Counted from the stretch's first letter, positions 9,844-20,561 are shown. The stretch: 64,000 nt of DNA from Fulvia fulva (GCF_020509005.1 NC_063015.1:3534001-3598000), one strand, 5' to 3'. The notes: a model not told the origin generated them from the letters alone. A program made the numbers and translations.

Positions 9844-10440
9844 TCAATCGCCGTTCTTCCAGTCTGCCCCGACAGGGCCTCCACCCATCGACTCCCGCCT
9901 TTCCCGCGCCGTCTCGCCCCTTATGCCACGCCACTCGACCTTCTGTGGGAACGCTTGCATATTCCAGAACGCGAGGACTGAGAGGTAGGTCTCACAGTGT
10001 GCCGCCAGGTTCTCCGCGGGACTGGTGTGAAACAGATGCTCGAGGGAGTCTTCGAGACCACCTGGAACGCCAGGGCGATAGTTGTAGGTGTTGCAGTCAC
10101 TGCGTTTGCCGGTGAGGATGAGGGGTGGAAATATGTACTCGTTTCCGCGGCGCTGTGAGGTAGAGAAGTCAGATGTGGAATTGTGTTGGCTCAGCCGGAT
10201 GGCTGATGGTGGTATCGCGGGCGTTGCAGATCGCAGTAATTTGTCCGAAGATAGACGTACCTTCTCTTCGTATGATGCGATGCGCTTGATCACTTGATCG
10301 GAGATGGCCTCGATGTTGTGTTCTTGGTGGTTGCGGCCAAAGCGCATGTTTTTGGTGAAGAGGGCTACGAGGGAATATGCGCCTCCTTGTTCTAGGATCT
10401 GGCCGTCCGGGTCGGACTCTTGGAGTATTTGTGTACCCAT
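9844..10440 (-). CDS. Hypothetical protein, two exons
   Basis: Start chosen at the ATG ending at 10440 (CAACATGG); the frame upstream opens only from a TTG. Exon 1 is 10440-10261. An intron fits 10260-10153: donor GTACGT, branch-like CTGAC, acceptor CTCACAG. Exon 2 is 10152-9844. The intron is 108 nt with no stop, so it reads through silently, but the residues it would encode are Ser/Ile/Pro-rich and unlike the flanks. The spliced product is 162 residues, mostly polar, with an LVALFTKNM hydrophobic patch in exon 1 and a conserved-looking LSVLAFWNMQAFP segment near the end. No family recognised; no signal peptide. Confidence 0.5.
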   Translation of the reverse strand: MGTQILQESDPDGQILEQGGAYSLVALFTKNMRFGRNHQEHNIEAISDQVIKRIASYEEKVRLSSDKLLRSATPAIPPSAIRLSQHNSTSDFSTSQRRGNEYIFPPLILTGKRSDCNTYNYRPGVPGGLEDSLEHLFHTSPAENLAAHCETYLSVLAFWNMQAFPQKVEWRGIRGETARERRESMGGGPVGADWKNGD

Positions 10441-11664
10441 GTTGCAAGTGTGGTAGCTTGGTGGCGATGTGAGGAATACATGATGGTACTTGTGAACGCC
10501 TTCAGTGGAGTTGCTTGCCAAGCGTCACATGTGAGAAGCCTCCGCGCGACTTCAGGAAAGCACTGGAGGGTCTGGGGCAAGTGAGATAGTTTTGAAGCTG
10601 CAAAAAGTTAAAGTCTAGCAATAGACTAGTGGAACGTGTGGTCAGGTAACTTCTAAGTATATTCAAAAGATTAGAGTCGACAGACCGCTCGGAATGGAAA
10701 TGACAAAGGTTCCAGAAGTCTTACAGATTCATGAAATGGGCTGAGTCAGCCTAGACCTACTCAAATTGATCATCACGTACAACAAGCTGCTGCGCAAGGT
10801 GTAGCCCTGGGCTGAGTTGGAACAGCTTTGTTTTGCACGTGCAAGTCTCGACATCGACATCTATGCTCATCTGCTCGTTACAGTGCCCTGGTTGCTCAGA
10901 TCATCGCCCTTATGTACAGTTTCACCCGACTACGTGTCACTCTCGTTGATGGAACGAAGCTCTCCCTGCATTATACTTGGATGATGAGGAAAGGCGTGCG
11001 CACAGCAAACTCATAGGAGCACCATCTTGAGTGAGCACAAACCACTTCTCCGCTCGCACAGCCTCCACCGCCCCAGTCGCTGCTATGGATGCTGGTAGGG
11101 CTGAAATTCTGTCTCTTAAGGTCCTGTATGCCCTGAGCATATCAATGTCCTATCGAAGCCACCAAGTTGCAAAGGAAGTTGCGCACCACCTGCACTACCT
11201 TCCTGTATCACAAGAGCTTACACGAATGTCTCATCCCACGTTGATACAGTCTGAGACCTGATAACATGAGGCTGTAGCCTCACTGGTCAACCGCCGATCC
11301 GCCACATCTTCGGCACGATTTCCCCACGGCACAAGCGCGATCTAGTCTCACGACTTGCCCTATCGCAGCACCGAAATGAAGACGAGACCGCACAACGTGG
11401 ACCTCCTCCGTAGACTTTGGGAATCAGCAATATATCCCGAGTCGTAATACAGCACGTGGTGAACACACTATTCGTGTTCCGCCTGGCGCTTGTATCACAA
11501 TGGAACGAGATAGCGGATGACCAATGCATTGACGTCGAGGTATAAGGGCTACCTTCTCTTGTACTGGATCGCTCGCCAGTGTCATTCTCAAAAATCTCTC
11601 ACAACTCACCTTTTAACTCAATCAGCCAACTCATAATCCAAGGTCTCTGTCAAAATCAGCCAAT
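10441..11664. other. Intergenic, upstream of the secreted protein gene
   Basis: About 1.2 kb with only short frames lacking start context. The last 70 bases (C/A/T-rich with TCACC and CAATCAGCC) look like the leader of the gene at 11665. Long upstream regions are usual for small secreted protein genes. Confidence 0.45.
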
Positions 11665-11994
11665 ATGCGCACCACTCTTTTCACCGCCCTCTTCCTCACC
11701 ATCCTTGGCAGCGCTTTCGCATCAGAGAACTGCAAATGTCAGGACCCATCCGGCACAGGACCACAGCGTAACGACCTGACCGGCCAATGCTGCTCAGGCA
11801 GCGCCGTCTCAAGCTGTGAGAAGCACGACTTCCCTGGCCCGAACCACCAGTGCACAGGCGGTTCAACGACGTGTTTGAATGACGATGCATTTGATAAGTG
11901 TTGTAAGGATGCCGGTGGTAAGTGGAATCAACGCGTGGTATGATGTTGGCATGATTGCTAAGTTGAGGTAGCGCCGGGTGCGTACTGCTGGTAA
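11665..11994 (+). CDS. Small secreted cysteine-rich protein (effector-like)
   Basis: Exon 1 is 11665-11917 and exon 2 is 11972-11994; the intron (11918-11971) has donor GTAAGT, a TGCTAAG branch-like site and acceptor GGTAG. The product is 91 residues. Residues 1-20 are a clear signal peptide (hydrophobic LFTALFLTIL core, small residues at the cleavage site). The mature part is about 71 residues with nine Cys in exon 1, including two CC pairs; splicing replaces an unspliced RVV end with a short tail that holds a tenth Cys and gives an even number able to pair. No toxin family is recognised. Such proteins are commonly apoplastic effectors or surface proteins in plant-associated ascomycetes, but that role is inference. 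Confidence 0.72.
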
Positions 11995-12222
11995 ACCAAA
12001 TGCAGGGACAGTGGGGTGGAATGACTTTTATGAGGATGGGATGATGTAAGAATAAGGAATGAAGGACAGACCTGTAAAGATATACTCGATGGAGCTTCTC
12101 GATGGTAGTAGGATCAGACCAGAGGCCAGTGCCACTGGCTTGGAATGAACATAATATTAAAGATCGACAGTGCGAAGGCAGCGCCGTACACTCGAGCTGA
12201 ATATCGTGAAGAGTGACTCGAG

Positions 12223-12669
12223 ATGAAGACAATATTCCGTCATCAGCGAAGAGCGATCCGCTCGATCATAACGCAGCTGTGTCAGTATAATTATACTTTC
12301 CATCCTCACTGTCAATGCCCCACATCAACACCAAAATGTGCCCAAACAAAAGGCGGCGCGCAGCGTACAGCCGAAGAGGTCAAGGATGCTCTTCCACATA
12401 GCATGGGCAACGAGCGAGCAGTGGAGCGTGATATCGAACGCACGCTACAAGAGAAAAGTCGTCGCAAGGGAGACCGGCCAAGCCTGAAGCAAGAGTTCAT
12501 AGGTGGCCGTGGCCAGGAGCACATCCCGGGCAACAGGGACTTGATCTCACAGACGAACGCGCAGAAGGTTGCGTATCGCGATCGCTATAGTCACCCACAG
12601 CCCGCTTTGAATGGACAATCTGAGGAAGTCAGTTCAGCGCGCTCGAAGTCAAAGGTCTGTGTGTGCTAG
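12223..12669 (+). CDS. Possible hypothetical protein, model uncertain
   Basis: The frame gives up to 148 residues. The C-terminal 90 residues from MGNERAVERD are strongly charged (Arg, Glu, Lys) with regular spacing, suggesting a helical or disordered basic protein. The first 60 residues look less convincing and may include leader or intron sequence; a CT/CA-rich leader-like tract precedes an ATG at 12335 in another frame. No domain recognised. Confidence 0.3.
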   Translation: MKTIFRHQRRAIRSIITQLCQYNYTFHPHCQCPTSTPKCAQTKGGAQRTAEEVKDALPHSMGNERAVERDIERTLQEKSRRKGDRPSLKQEFIGGRGQEHIPGNRDLISQTNAQKVAYRDRYSHPQPALNGQSEEVSSARSKSKVCVC

Positions 12670-13266
12670 ATGGTGGCCATGGCGCAGGTCTGGGGCGTAG
12701 TATAGGATGGTCCGCGAGATGTGTAAGCACTGTGAGTTCTGCAGTGTCTACAAAGGGCCGGTATGGCTGGATCTCTGGCAGATTTGTAGCTGATATATCG
12801 AGCTTTCTTCGTTTGGAGATCCGCCATGCCGTATTTAGTATGGTCATGAGCATCGTGAGCAGTCCTGACACGCCAGCCACACGTGTGTCGTTCGTAGGGT
12901 GGTATCTCGTGGGGCTTCAGGGTCATTTGTTACGGCTGCTGATGTTCTGGTTGATGTTTGATGGTTGGCCGTTGATGTCTGCGTTCGTTCCTTCCTCTTG
13001 CAATGGAAAACTGCTGCAGGGTCCAATCGGACGGCGCCACCCATGCAACCATGTTTGCCGAGTGTGCCCGTGCGCACTTGTCCCGCGAATTCGACGGGGA
13101 TGCTCGACTTCTTTGCTTTGGTGAGCGTGAGAGCATCGCGGCCACGACCACTACGCAACACGTACCACACCCTGACACCTCCACCGCCGACCGACATCTG
13201 CCAATCTCTTCTTGACAAATCGACCTCTTCTCTCCTCTGTTTGACTCAAGCCACACGACAGCAACC
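12670..13266. other. Intergenic, promoter and leader of tropomyosin
   Basis: No supported gene. The 3' end (about 13140-13266) is C/A-rich, with CACACGACAGCAACC directly before the tropomyosin ATG. Confidence 0.45.
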
Positions 13267-14013
13267 ATGGATCAGATCAAGAAGGTATGCTTGACCGCTC
13301 ACCCTGCCTGCCCCTCAATACTGTATGGAAACACCCATGTGTGCGTCTCCGAAGCACATATTGCTGCTGCAAAGCTACCACCATACTCGTCCACGTCGCT
13401 ACGTTCATCGTATCACCCTCCGACAGCATGCTGACGATCATGCTGTTGGCAGCGTATGAACGCCCTCCGCATTGAGGCCGACGAATCAGCAGCCAAGGTC
13501 GAGGAGCTCTCCTCCAAGGTCAAGACACTTGAGCAAGAGAACCTCCAGAAAGAACAAGAGATCACTTCCCTTCAACACAAGAACAGCGTGCTCGAGCAAG
13601 AGGTCGAGAAGTTCGAGAAGTTGCACGGCGAAGCTAAGGCTGCAGCGGACGAGAGCGCTCAACATGGCTCCCAGAACGATGCACTGCAGAGGAAGCTGCA
13701 ACTGCTCGAGGAGGAGGCAGAGGAGAACGACAAGCAATTGAGAGAAACCAACGAGAAGTCAGTACCCTTGAAACCGGACAAAGCCACGAAGCTGTTGAAG
13801 CCGAGCGGCCTGCAGAAGATGGTCGATGCTGACAATGTGGAACTCTACAGGCTCCGCCAAACCGACGTCAAGGCTGGTCACTACGAGCGTAAAGTCCAGG
13901 CTCTCGAGGCGTCACGCGACCAGTGGGAGACCAAGTACGAGGAGATGGCCAAGAAATATGCCGACACCAAGAAGGAGCTGGACGACTTTGTTGCTGAGAT
14001 TGGTAACATCTGA
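13267..14013 (+). CDS. TPM1: Tropomyosin
   Basis: Three exons: 13267-13284, 13453-13757, 13851-14013. Intron 1 (13285-13452) has donor GTATGC and acceptor TGGCAG; intron 2 (13758-13850) has donor GTCAGT, branch GCTGAC and acceptor CTACAG. The product is 161 residues, exactly the length usual for short yeast and fungal tropomyosins. It is an uninterrupted heptad coiled coil (MDQIKK joined to RMNALRIEADESAAKVEEL, later LRQTDVKAGHYERKVQALE, ending EIGNI). Tropomyosin dimers bind along actin filaments, stabilise cables and direct formin- and myosin-dependent transport. Intron 2 is 93 nt, in frame and stop-free, so an unspliced reading adds 31 residues that break the heptads. It is convergent with RRP17. 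Confidence 0.93.
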
Positions 14014-14417
14014 GCGACATGCGCTGCATCACGTCCTATGTACCGCTACCTACGACGTGCTAATGTGGGTGCCTAATCTCAAGGGTGCTACGCGATCGAG
14101 CTATCGGATCCTTCGGCGGTGAACTTCTCGAGGCCGCTGAAAAGGCAGGTGCTCTAGCAGAGACGCTGAAGTGTGATAAAGCATGACTATGGATGGAGTC
14201 AATGCCATTTGCTGCTGTTTGGAGTCATAAGGCTTGCCGGCAGAGAAAGGCCATGCACAGAAGTAGCGATATTGAAAGGTCCCCTCATAGACATGCACAA
14301 TACCCATCCTTTGAAACTTCATCAACCGAACCACATCAACTTAACCTCCACGATAATGATGCCCAAAGTCTCCCACTTCCTGCACTTTTGAACGGGGAGC
14401 AAGAGAAACGATACAGA
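14014..14417. other. Convergent 3' region between tropomyosin and RRP17
   Basis: About 400 bp holding both 3' untranslated regions. No other gene supported. Confidence 0.45.
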
Positions 14418-15124
14418 TCAAGCCTCCCGCCGGGCTTTGGCAAACTTCTTATTCTGCGATTTCTGCTTCTGCCGAGTCACGGCCCTCTCCGCCTTACTCT
14501 CATACCTAAACTTCTTCTTCTTGACCTTCTCCTTGTCATCCCAAGGCCGCTTCTTCCTTTGCGGTTTCTTGTCCGTCTCTGCCTTTGCCGCGTACTTTGC
14601 TTTCTCAGGCTCCTTATCCACTTCTTCATCGTCTTCGTCACCCATGGCTTCTACTGTGACGGTTGTGTACTTGTCTTCGTCAATATATTCTGCATCGTCT
14701 GGTAGGAGTTCCTCCTCGGGTTCTTTCGTCACTGGAGTAGTTGTAGTTGTGTCGTCGAAGCCGGAGAAGGCATCTTCATCTTCGTCTTCCTCGCCGTTTA
14801 GGATGGCGTTTTGTTTTCGGAGTTCGTCGTTCACAGCTGCGACGTGGGATTCGAGGTCTTCTTTGCGTTGTTCTCGTAGCTTTTTGAAAATTGTCAGTCC
14901 AGAATTTGAAGATGATATGCTCACTTCACGATCCATCATACCTGCTTTCGCTCGCGCACTTTCTCCTCCTTATCGCGCTTTATCGCTGCTTCCTTTGCGG
15001 CTTCTTTCCGTGCTGCTTTGCGCTTGGAGAAGCCTGTGAGGTATTCGTCGCGGGCGGAGGAGTCGAATTTTAGCTCCTCCACGGGGCGGTCGACGAGTTT
15101 GCGTTTCTTGGTGAAGGGGGCCAT
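14418..15124 (-). CDS. RRP17: Ribosomal RNA processing protein 17 (Nop25/NOL12 family)
   Basis: Exon 1 is 15124-14942 and exon 2 is 14879-14418; the 62-nt intron has donor GTATGA, branch ACTGAC and acceptor CAAAAAG. The product is 214 residues. Rrp17/NOL12 proteins are nucleolar and needed for 5' processing of large-subunit pre-rRNA. Family marks: N-terminal MAPFTKKRK, the FDSSARDEYLTGF box (about 20-32) followed by an Arg/Lys/Glu helix (33-61), then LREQRKEDLESHV. An acidic middle (EEDEDEDAF) and a lysine/arginine-rich tail (KKRPWDDKEKVKKKKFRYESKAE region) follow, which should act as nucleolar signals. It diverges from BIG1 over 157 bp. Confidence 0.88.
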
Positions 15125-15281
15125 TGTCTTAGGCCTGTGGATATGTTGTATGCGATTGTGGTAGAGGTTGTCGCGAAATTTAGATGGAGGTGATCGCGTT
15201 CGGATCTTGCCGAGAGCTTCATCATTGAGGCGCATCTCGAAGGCGGCGACATTTATTGCTACACACCAACACATTAACACG
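15125..15281. promoter_or_regulatory. Shared divergent promoter of RRP17 and BIG1
   Basis: 157 bp between opposed start codons. No TATA box recognised; the sequence includes TTTATTGC and a CACACCAACACATTAACAC leader before the BIG1 ATG. Confidence 0.45.
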
Positions 15282-16236
15282 ATGAAGAGCTCAATACTCC
15301 CGCTTCTCCTCGCCGCGAGAACTGCATACGGTCTCCGCGATGCGAGTCCTTTCTTCCTGCTCTCGACTGAGCCGTAAGCTCCATCATCACCTCCAACCAC
15401 ACCCCAGCTAACACCACTTCACAGCATCGATCAAACCACTCTCCAATCGCAACAACTAAGCACATCATCCTCCCTCGAAGACTCCCTCATCGCCTCAATC
15501 CCCTGCGATGTCTCCCGCCACATCTTCCTCGAGCAAGCCGGCGTCCGCTCCCACGATCTCACAAAGGGTAGCATGCCACATATGCAGCGCAGGATAGCGG
15601 ATGGCAAAACGTACAAAAGCGTTGTAGAGATCCCTGAGGTAATGGGCGAGGTCGACGTCCGCAGGATCGCAGCTGGAGTCCGCGAGAGGTGTGAGCGTGA
15701 TCAGGCGGGCGAGGAGGTTATCTTGAGGTTCCAGACGCTGGTAGGGGAGGAGAAGGTAGAGCAGAGGAGGGATGTGATGAAGGAAGCGGATGATATGATT
15801 CAGACGGCACTGCATGGGATGTCAAATTATACTAGTCACGTTCTAGTCTATATTGGTGGATCGATCAGGGAAAGTGAAGGAGAGGGGTACGAGATGGATG
15901 AGCCGCCGTTCCATGAGAACATGCACACCGACTTGAAGCGAGACATCGAGCATGGTGCGAGGAGGCGGCAGACGAACGAGCAGGATGATTTCCAGAAGGA
16001 CCTGCCGTTGTTTGAGAAGTATCAGTTCTTGTCGCCTGGTAAGTCTGCGAGCTCGACGAGGACTTCGTCGTACACATGCTAACGAAGGGGACACAGGTAT
16101 CTTCATGGGTCTGACAGTGGCTTTGCTGCTCTTCATGATTCTGTACGTGGGCATCTCGGCAATTGCAGGACTTGAGGTGTCGTATATGGCTTTCAGCAAG
16201 GAGATGGGACCGCAGGCTCAGAAGAAGCAGCAATAG
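15282..16236 (+). CDS. BIG1: BIG1-like ER membrane protein (beta-1,6-glucan / V-ATPase S1-type)
   Basis: Three exons: 15282-15373, 15425-16038, 16097-16236; introns 15374-15424 (GTAAGC, GCTAAC, CACAG) and 16039-16096 (GTAAGT, GCTAAC, CACAG). The product is 281 residues. A signal peptide covers about residues 1-17 (SILPLLLAARTAYG). The lumenal domain carries SIPCDVSRHIF and an NYTSHV segment. One C-terminal transmembrane helix (about 237-261, IFMGLTVALLLFMILYVGISA) follows the FLSPG turn typical of the family, and the cytosolic tail ends KEMGPQAQKKQQ. Yeast Big1 is an ER protein needed for beta-1,6-glucan in the cell wall; the C-terminal part is related to V-ATPase assembly factor Voa1/subunit S1. 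Assignment rests on layout and the C-terminal motif. Confidence 0.8.
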
Positions 16237-17351
16237 ATGCGGTGCTGCATTGCATGTCACGACAGGGAGAGGCGTTCACAAGTCTGTATTGTGTATAAGA
16301 GTTTGTATCAAGGATGGAGTATCTCAGAGCTCAAGCCATTCTCTCTAGAGCGTCATCATCCTGAATCACAGTCAGGCGTGTTTTGTCCACAACTATCCTT
16401 CAGGCAAGGTTATGCGCGGTATGTATCGCTTCACGCGATATTCAGGTATGGTCAGTTTCTGAGCTATATACTGGGGTTTGCAGCTGACTACTGATTATAC
16501 ACCATAGGCATGGCGCCGATGCCTAATGCGATGCCCTATCATCTGCCATTCTAGGCCACTCCAACAGCAGACTGCATGGTGGTTTCCGTGTCATCCTTCT
16601 GGTCCCTCGTCCGCATCAGTGCTGAGTCGCTTTGCCTCTTCGTGCGTAGCTTCCTCCTCTCACGGACACACATCCCCACCAAAAGGAGCCAGACTGCCAG
16701 CAGGATCGACAGATGGAAGACATGCCTTGCTCCAGGATCCGAGATATGCTGCCAGCCACGGTCTCCACTGCTCAATTACTGGATGAATTGATTCACGTCG
16801 TCGCTTACACAGGGCCAAGCAATTACCTCCAGCGTGCGGAGCTCCGTGGTGCGTTAACTTGGGAGCACAGGCTCGAGAATCGTGGGGCTCATGTTGCCCG
16901 GCGCGATCGTAAAGGGCAAGCCTGTAGATGCGACGATTACCACAAGGAGGCAGTACGTGGTCCTCGGCCGCAGTTGCCCAAACAAATGCCAAGCACTCCG
17001 GGTCATTGCATGGCAAGTGGCTTGTACCATGGTATCTGTTTGCAATCATGATGACAACATTTAGAAGTCGCGGAGATCTTGATTTGATAGGTACATGTAC
17101 GAGCTCGGTACAGATATTGCAAGGTATCCATGGATGTCCTGTTGAGACGTGCATGGCATGTCAATCAATATTACATGTATCATCGAAGGCCGTTCATGGA
17201 AGGACCCCCCGGGCCATGCCATGGTCGCGTGGTTGGGGCTGAAACCTTCTTCGTTCGCGTGTTAGTCAGCGCAACAGTGGTCATACCTTACTCCCATCTT
17301 GCCTCTTGTTTCCCTCCTGTAACACCGGAGTTGTATGTTCAGATTGGCTCC
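16237..17351. other. Intergenic, no gene supported
   Basis: Overlapping frames occur on both strands at 16526-17154, but none has splice-consistent extensions, a start context or domain features. The final 100 bases may be the leader of the gene at 17352. Confidence 0.4.
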
Positions 17352-17873
17352 ATGGCGACCGTCGCAAAGCCACTGCACCCGGGCGCGCTGGACGATCCCA
17401 TGGCCTCTTCACAACCAGCGGTCTCCCGGCAGTCCTCGACATCCGAACACCTCGCACAGATCTCTGGTGCCATCATCGAGGCACATATGGCATCCGACTT
17501 TGCGGTCCCAGGTTCGGCAGCCTGGCAACTCATCCACGCGTATCTCGATGAGGATTTCGTAATGGTCAATGCAGCGGTCCACGAATGCCCAATCCCATCG
17601 GCAAGAAGTCTGGCAGAACACACGAAGAATGTGAAAGCCTTCAAGCGGCAGAACCCTCACTGGAGCATTCAGTGCTATAACCCGACAGCCATGATTCAAA
17701 GGGGCAGCGAACATGGCGCGGTCCTGCTCACCGTTCGAGAATCAGGGTGTGAGGGCAAGACTGTGTTTTCGCGCGACAGTGTATCCATGATGCATTGGAA
17801 GCGCAACTCCAATGGTGCCTGGATCTGCTACCGTCATTCAGCCCTTCGAGGGGGCGCCTACTCTTTCCTGTGA
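17352..17873 (+). CDS. Hypothetical NTF2/SnoaL-like small protein
   Basis: Frame of 173 residues from the ATG in CTCCATGGC; the frame is open further upstream but from sequence with intergenic character. Residues 45-170 show an order typical of the NTF2-like cone fold: a helix (AWQLIHAYLDEDF), a loop with HECP and SLAEHTKNVKAF, then a series of strands (IQCYNPTAMI, AVLLTVRESG, FSRDSVSMMHWKR, AWICYRH). Many fungal members of this fold are small enzymes or ligand binders of unknown substrate. No catalytic residues can be assigned. The first 35 residues are Ser/Pro-rich and probably disordered. Confidence 0.55.
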   Translation: MATVAKPLHPGALDDPMASSQPAVSRQSSTSEHLAQISGAIIEAHMASDFAVPGSAAWQLIHAYLDEDFVMVNAAVHECPIPSARSLAEHTKNVKAFKRQNPHWSIQCYNPTAMIQRGSEHGAVLLTVRESGCEGKTVFSRDSVSMMHWKRNSNGAWICYRHSALRGGAYSFL

Positions 17874-18478
17874 GCGTGGCACTTGACCATCACGGATGGT
17901 GTTCGCGACCAGGCTTTGTTCTGCAAAGTTATGCCATTCTATCCACTTGTGCAAAATCGTGATGGGTCCTTTATCTCCGCGCGGCTATCTGCATTTGCCA
18001 CGTGCTGCCAACCCAGCTTTGTCGGTGGCCAAGTTACTGAAATTGTCGTTAAAACGGCACCACGGCTTTCTTGAGATGAGATGTGTTAGTGCATCTCAAG
18101 GGTCATATCTAGGAACGCCACGACACGATGGAAGCGGCTTGCGATTGAGCTGAGATCTCACACGAGAAGATCTCTTGACAAGTGAGGTGGAGAGAAAACA
18201 AGCACAAAAGCCAATTGGCTGACATATCCACCAAACTCCGGTAATCCCTGTCGACACTATCGTATGAATCTGGTCCATGACTGGGGGATGTTTCGAATGG
18301 TCACACCGGATATCAAGCGAAAAAGGAGTGCAGAATCCGAAGTGCAACGACAACAGCGTTCGTCCTCCATCAGTCGGAGTGAGACAAACTACTTCAAGAC
18401 TTCTCTACAGCATATCGCATACCAAGCCGATGCAGTATAAGGCCTCACATCCCTGTACGAAGCTGACTCGGCAGAACA
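17874..18478. other. Intergenic, promoter of the MBL-fold gene
   Basis: No gene supported. The sequence just before 18479 (GCAGAACA) with nearby GCATACC and CAG-rich text is leader-like. Confidence 0.4.
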
Positions 18479-19312
18479 ATGGAACAAGAGCCGCCGATCG
18501 TCACGCTCAAGCCAGATCCAGAACCGCACATTTACACATTGTTCGAGATATCGACCGGGACGTGGCAATGGGTGGTAGCAGACCCTATCACCAAGAATGC
18601 TGTAATCATAGACGGAGTCTTAGACAAAGTGCACTCTTCGAAAGGCATATGCACCACCGCAGCTGACCGCCTTCTTGAGAACGTGCGACACCACGGATAT
18701 CGTGTCAAACGCATACTCGAAACACATGCCATGCGAGACCAGCAGATCAGGACAGCGGCTTGGTACCTCAGGAATCAGCTCCGGGAGGAGAAAGGCAACA
18801 TGCCACGAATTTGTACTGGCAAAAGCATTGCGGGAGTACAGCGTATGTTTGCACGACAGTATCGCCAGAACCCACAATGGGCCAATCACTTCGACTCCAC
18901 TTTCAGGCATGGCGAAATGTTCAACATTGGCGAGCTAAACTGTAAGGTACTGCAGCTCAGCACAGACACATTCGCCTTTGTCATTGGCCACAATGTCATT
19001 ATTGGCGATGTTCCAAACGAACAGGCAATGCAACGCCTGGCTGGTCTGACCAAAGGATACACATGGCATCCTGGAGGTGGCGATTCTCCAGCAAGTTCAC
19101 GGCCTCAGACTGCAACCACAGCCTCGTCAGACTGGCCTACACCACGACCTTCGTTGTCGTTACCAGCTCAATCGTACTCCCCACTGGCGCAAACGAGTCC
19201 ACCCCCTCGATCAAGTAGGAATGATGGCAGGCCGGCGAGCTACATATGTGAGTACTAGTGATGTTATCATACTCGACGATGCTGACGCTGCGCAGATGAG
19301 ATGTCGGCATGA
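18479..19312 (+). CDS. Metallo-beta-lactamase-fold protein with degenerate metal site
   Basis: Exon 1 is 18479-19247 and exon 2 is 19296-19312 (donor GTGAGT, branch GCTGAC, acceptor GCGCAG), giving 261 residues; without splicing the frame ends three codons later. The N-terminal 180 residues follow the glyoxalase II/ETHE1-type (persulfide dioxygenase) pattern: TGTWQWVVADPITKNAVIID (27-46), helix, RILETHAMRDQQ (78-89), FRHGEMFNIGELNCKVLQL, and NVIIGDV (172-178). The family's THxHxDH motif is here TH-AM-RDQ: His83 and Asp87 remain, but the second and last His are Met85 and Gln88. The usual PGHTPD ligand loop reads LSTDTFA. It is probably not a normal metallohydrolase. A disordered Ser/Pro tail follows from about residue 200. 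Confidence 0.7.
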
Positions 19313-19620
19313 GTGCCAGCGACAGCGCATTTTGGGATTTCCTTTGGTATGAGCGGCAGGGCAGGTAAGATGATGTTCGACGAAGTAAAGTAGATGTGAC
19401 GGCGCAACGGATACAGCAGCAGCATTGTAAGATAAGACGACTTTAGCAGACAGCGATGGGCCACCAGAGGGCCTGGCCAGGCAGACAAATCTTGAGAGTT
19501 TATTCACAGCTTTGGCGCATGGTCTGTCATTCTACAGAAGCTGTCACTATTGAGAGCACAGCCACCGAAGGCGAGAGCCCGCGGCCCCATCCGATGGCCT
19601 AACTTCTGTTGTGAGGATAC
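19313..19620. other. Convergent 3' region, no gene supported
   Basis: Holds the 3' ends of the MBL-fold gene and the dienelactone hydrolase gene. Nothing else seen. Confidence 0.4.
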
Positions 19621-20561
19621 TCACTTCTTAGCTGACCACCAGTCGAACCACTCTTGGATGCCCTGAAAGCTCATCTCCTTGCAGTGTTTCTGCCAGTCAT
19701 CACTTAGATCAGCACGCAGCGCGAAGCCGTGCGAGACTTCTTGGAAGAGCTGCAGGGAGTAGCGCTTCTTGTGCTCGTCCATAATGTCAATTGCTCTGCG
19801 GCGGAACTCTTTCGGGAAGGTCTGGTCGATCTCTGAACACGACAGGAAAAGCGGCTCTAAGTTTGAAGGTCAGTGGATGCTTTCTAACAGCAGGTGCTGG
19901 GACCTACTCGTCAAATTCTCGAAATGCGATTCCTTAAGGAATGCTGGATGCGCGAATGCGCCAGCTGAGCAGATGCCCTTGTCGGAGAGCTGGTCCATCA
20001 CGTATGGAGCGCCGTAGCTGGAGTGGTGTCAGTATTCTGGAACGGTTGGCTGAAGCCGACTCCGGCTCTACTCACCAGTATCCAACACAAGTATACTTAG
20101 TGTCACTCTTACCATACTTCGACTTAACCTCCTCAACGAACTTCGGCACAAACGGATCCGAAAACGCCCGATGCTTCGCCAACCAGCCAGGAAAATCAAA
20201 ATCTGGATTGTCGTTCGTATCACTTAGATCTTTCTTATGCTTCCAGACAGGATCCTGCACCGCATCAGCTCAACCCTCAAACACAAATCATGCACCCACT
20301 TACACCTCTGAAATAATCCGGCGCCAGAGTCAAATACCCAGCAGCAGCAAACGCATCGACCAGAAGATTGTTATTGATCCACAGTCCGAACACATCCGGG
20401 AAGAACAACACAATATTACCATTCGCATTCTCCGCTGACGGTTCGGCGATGTAAGTCTCCACATCGACGATCTTCTCGATGCGGCCTTTGGCTTCGCCTT
20501 CGTGGATTGTGCCACGCAGGCAGCAGCCTGAGGAGGGCTTTGCGATGACTTTGTCGGACAT
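19621..20561 (-). CDS. Dienelactone hydrolase family alpha/beta hydrolase
   Basis: Four exons: 20561-20304, 20254-20076, 20017-19908, 19856-19621; introns 20303-20255 (GTAAGT..TGCAG), 20075-20018 (GTGAGT..TCCAG), 19907-19857 (GTAGGT..CTTAG). The product is 260 residues, the usual length. Dienelactone hydrolases open lactone rings in the catabolism of aromatics; fungal members often act on unknown esters or lactones. Visible marks: SSGCCLRG near the start, IVLFFPDVFGLW with the oxyanion region, the nucleophile GYCYGAP formed across intron 2 (Y-TG|C-Y), the acid in SCSEIDQTF, and the histidine in SHGFALR near the C-terminus. So the Cys-Asp-His triad is complete. No signal peptide; probably cytosolic. 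Confidence 0.88.

Noticed and set aside
13456..14013. Single-exon 185-residue version of tropomyosin
   Set aside because: It lacks the conserved MDQIKK start and includes 31 intron-coded residues; the spliced form has the exact family length.
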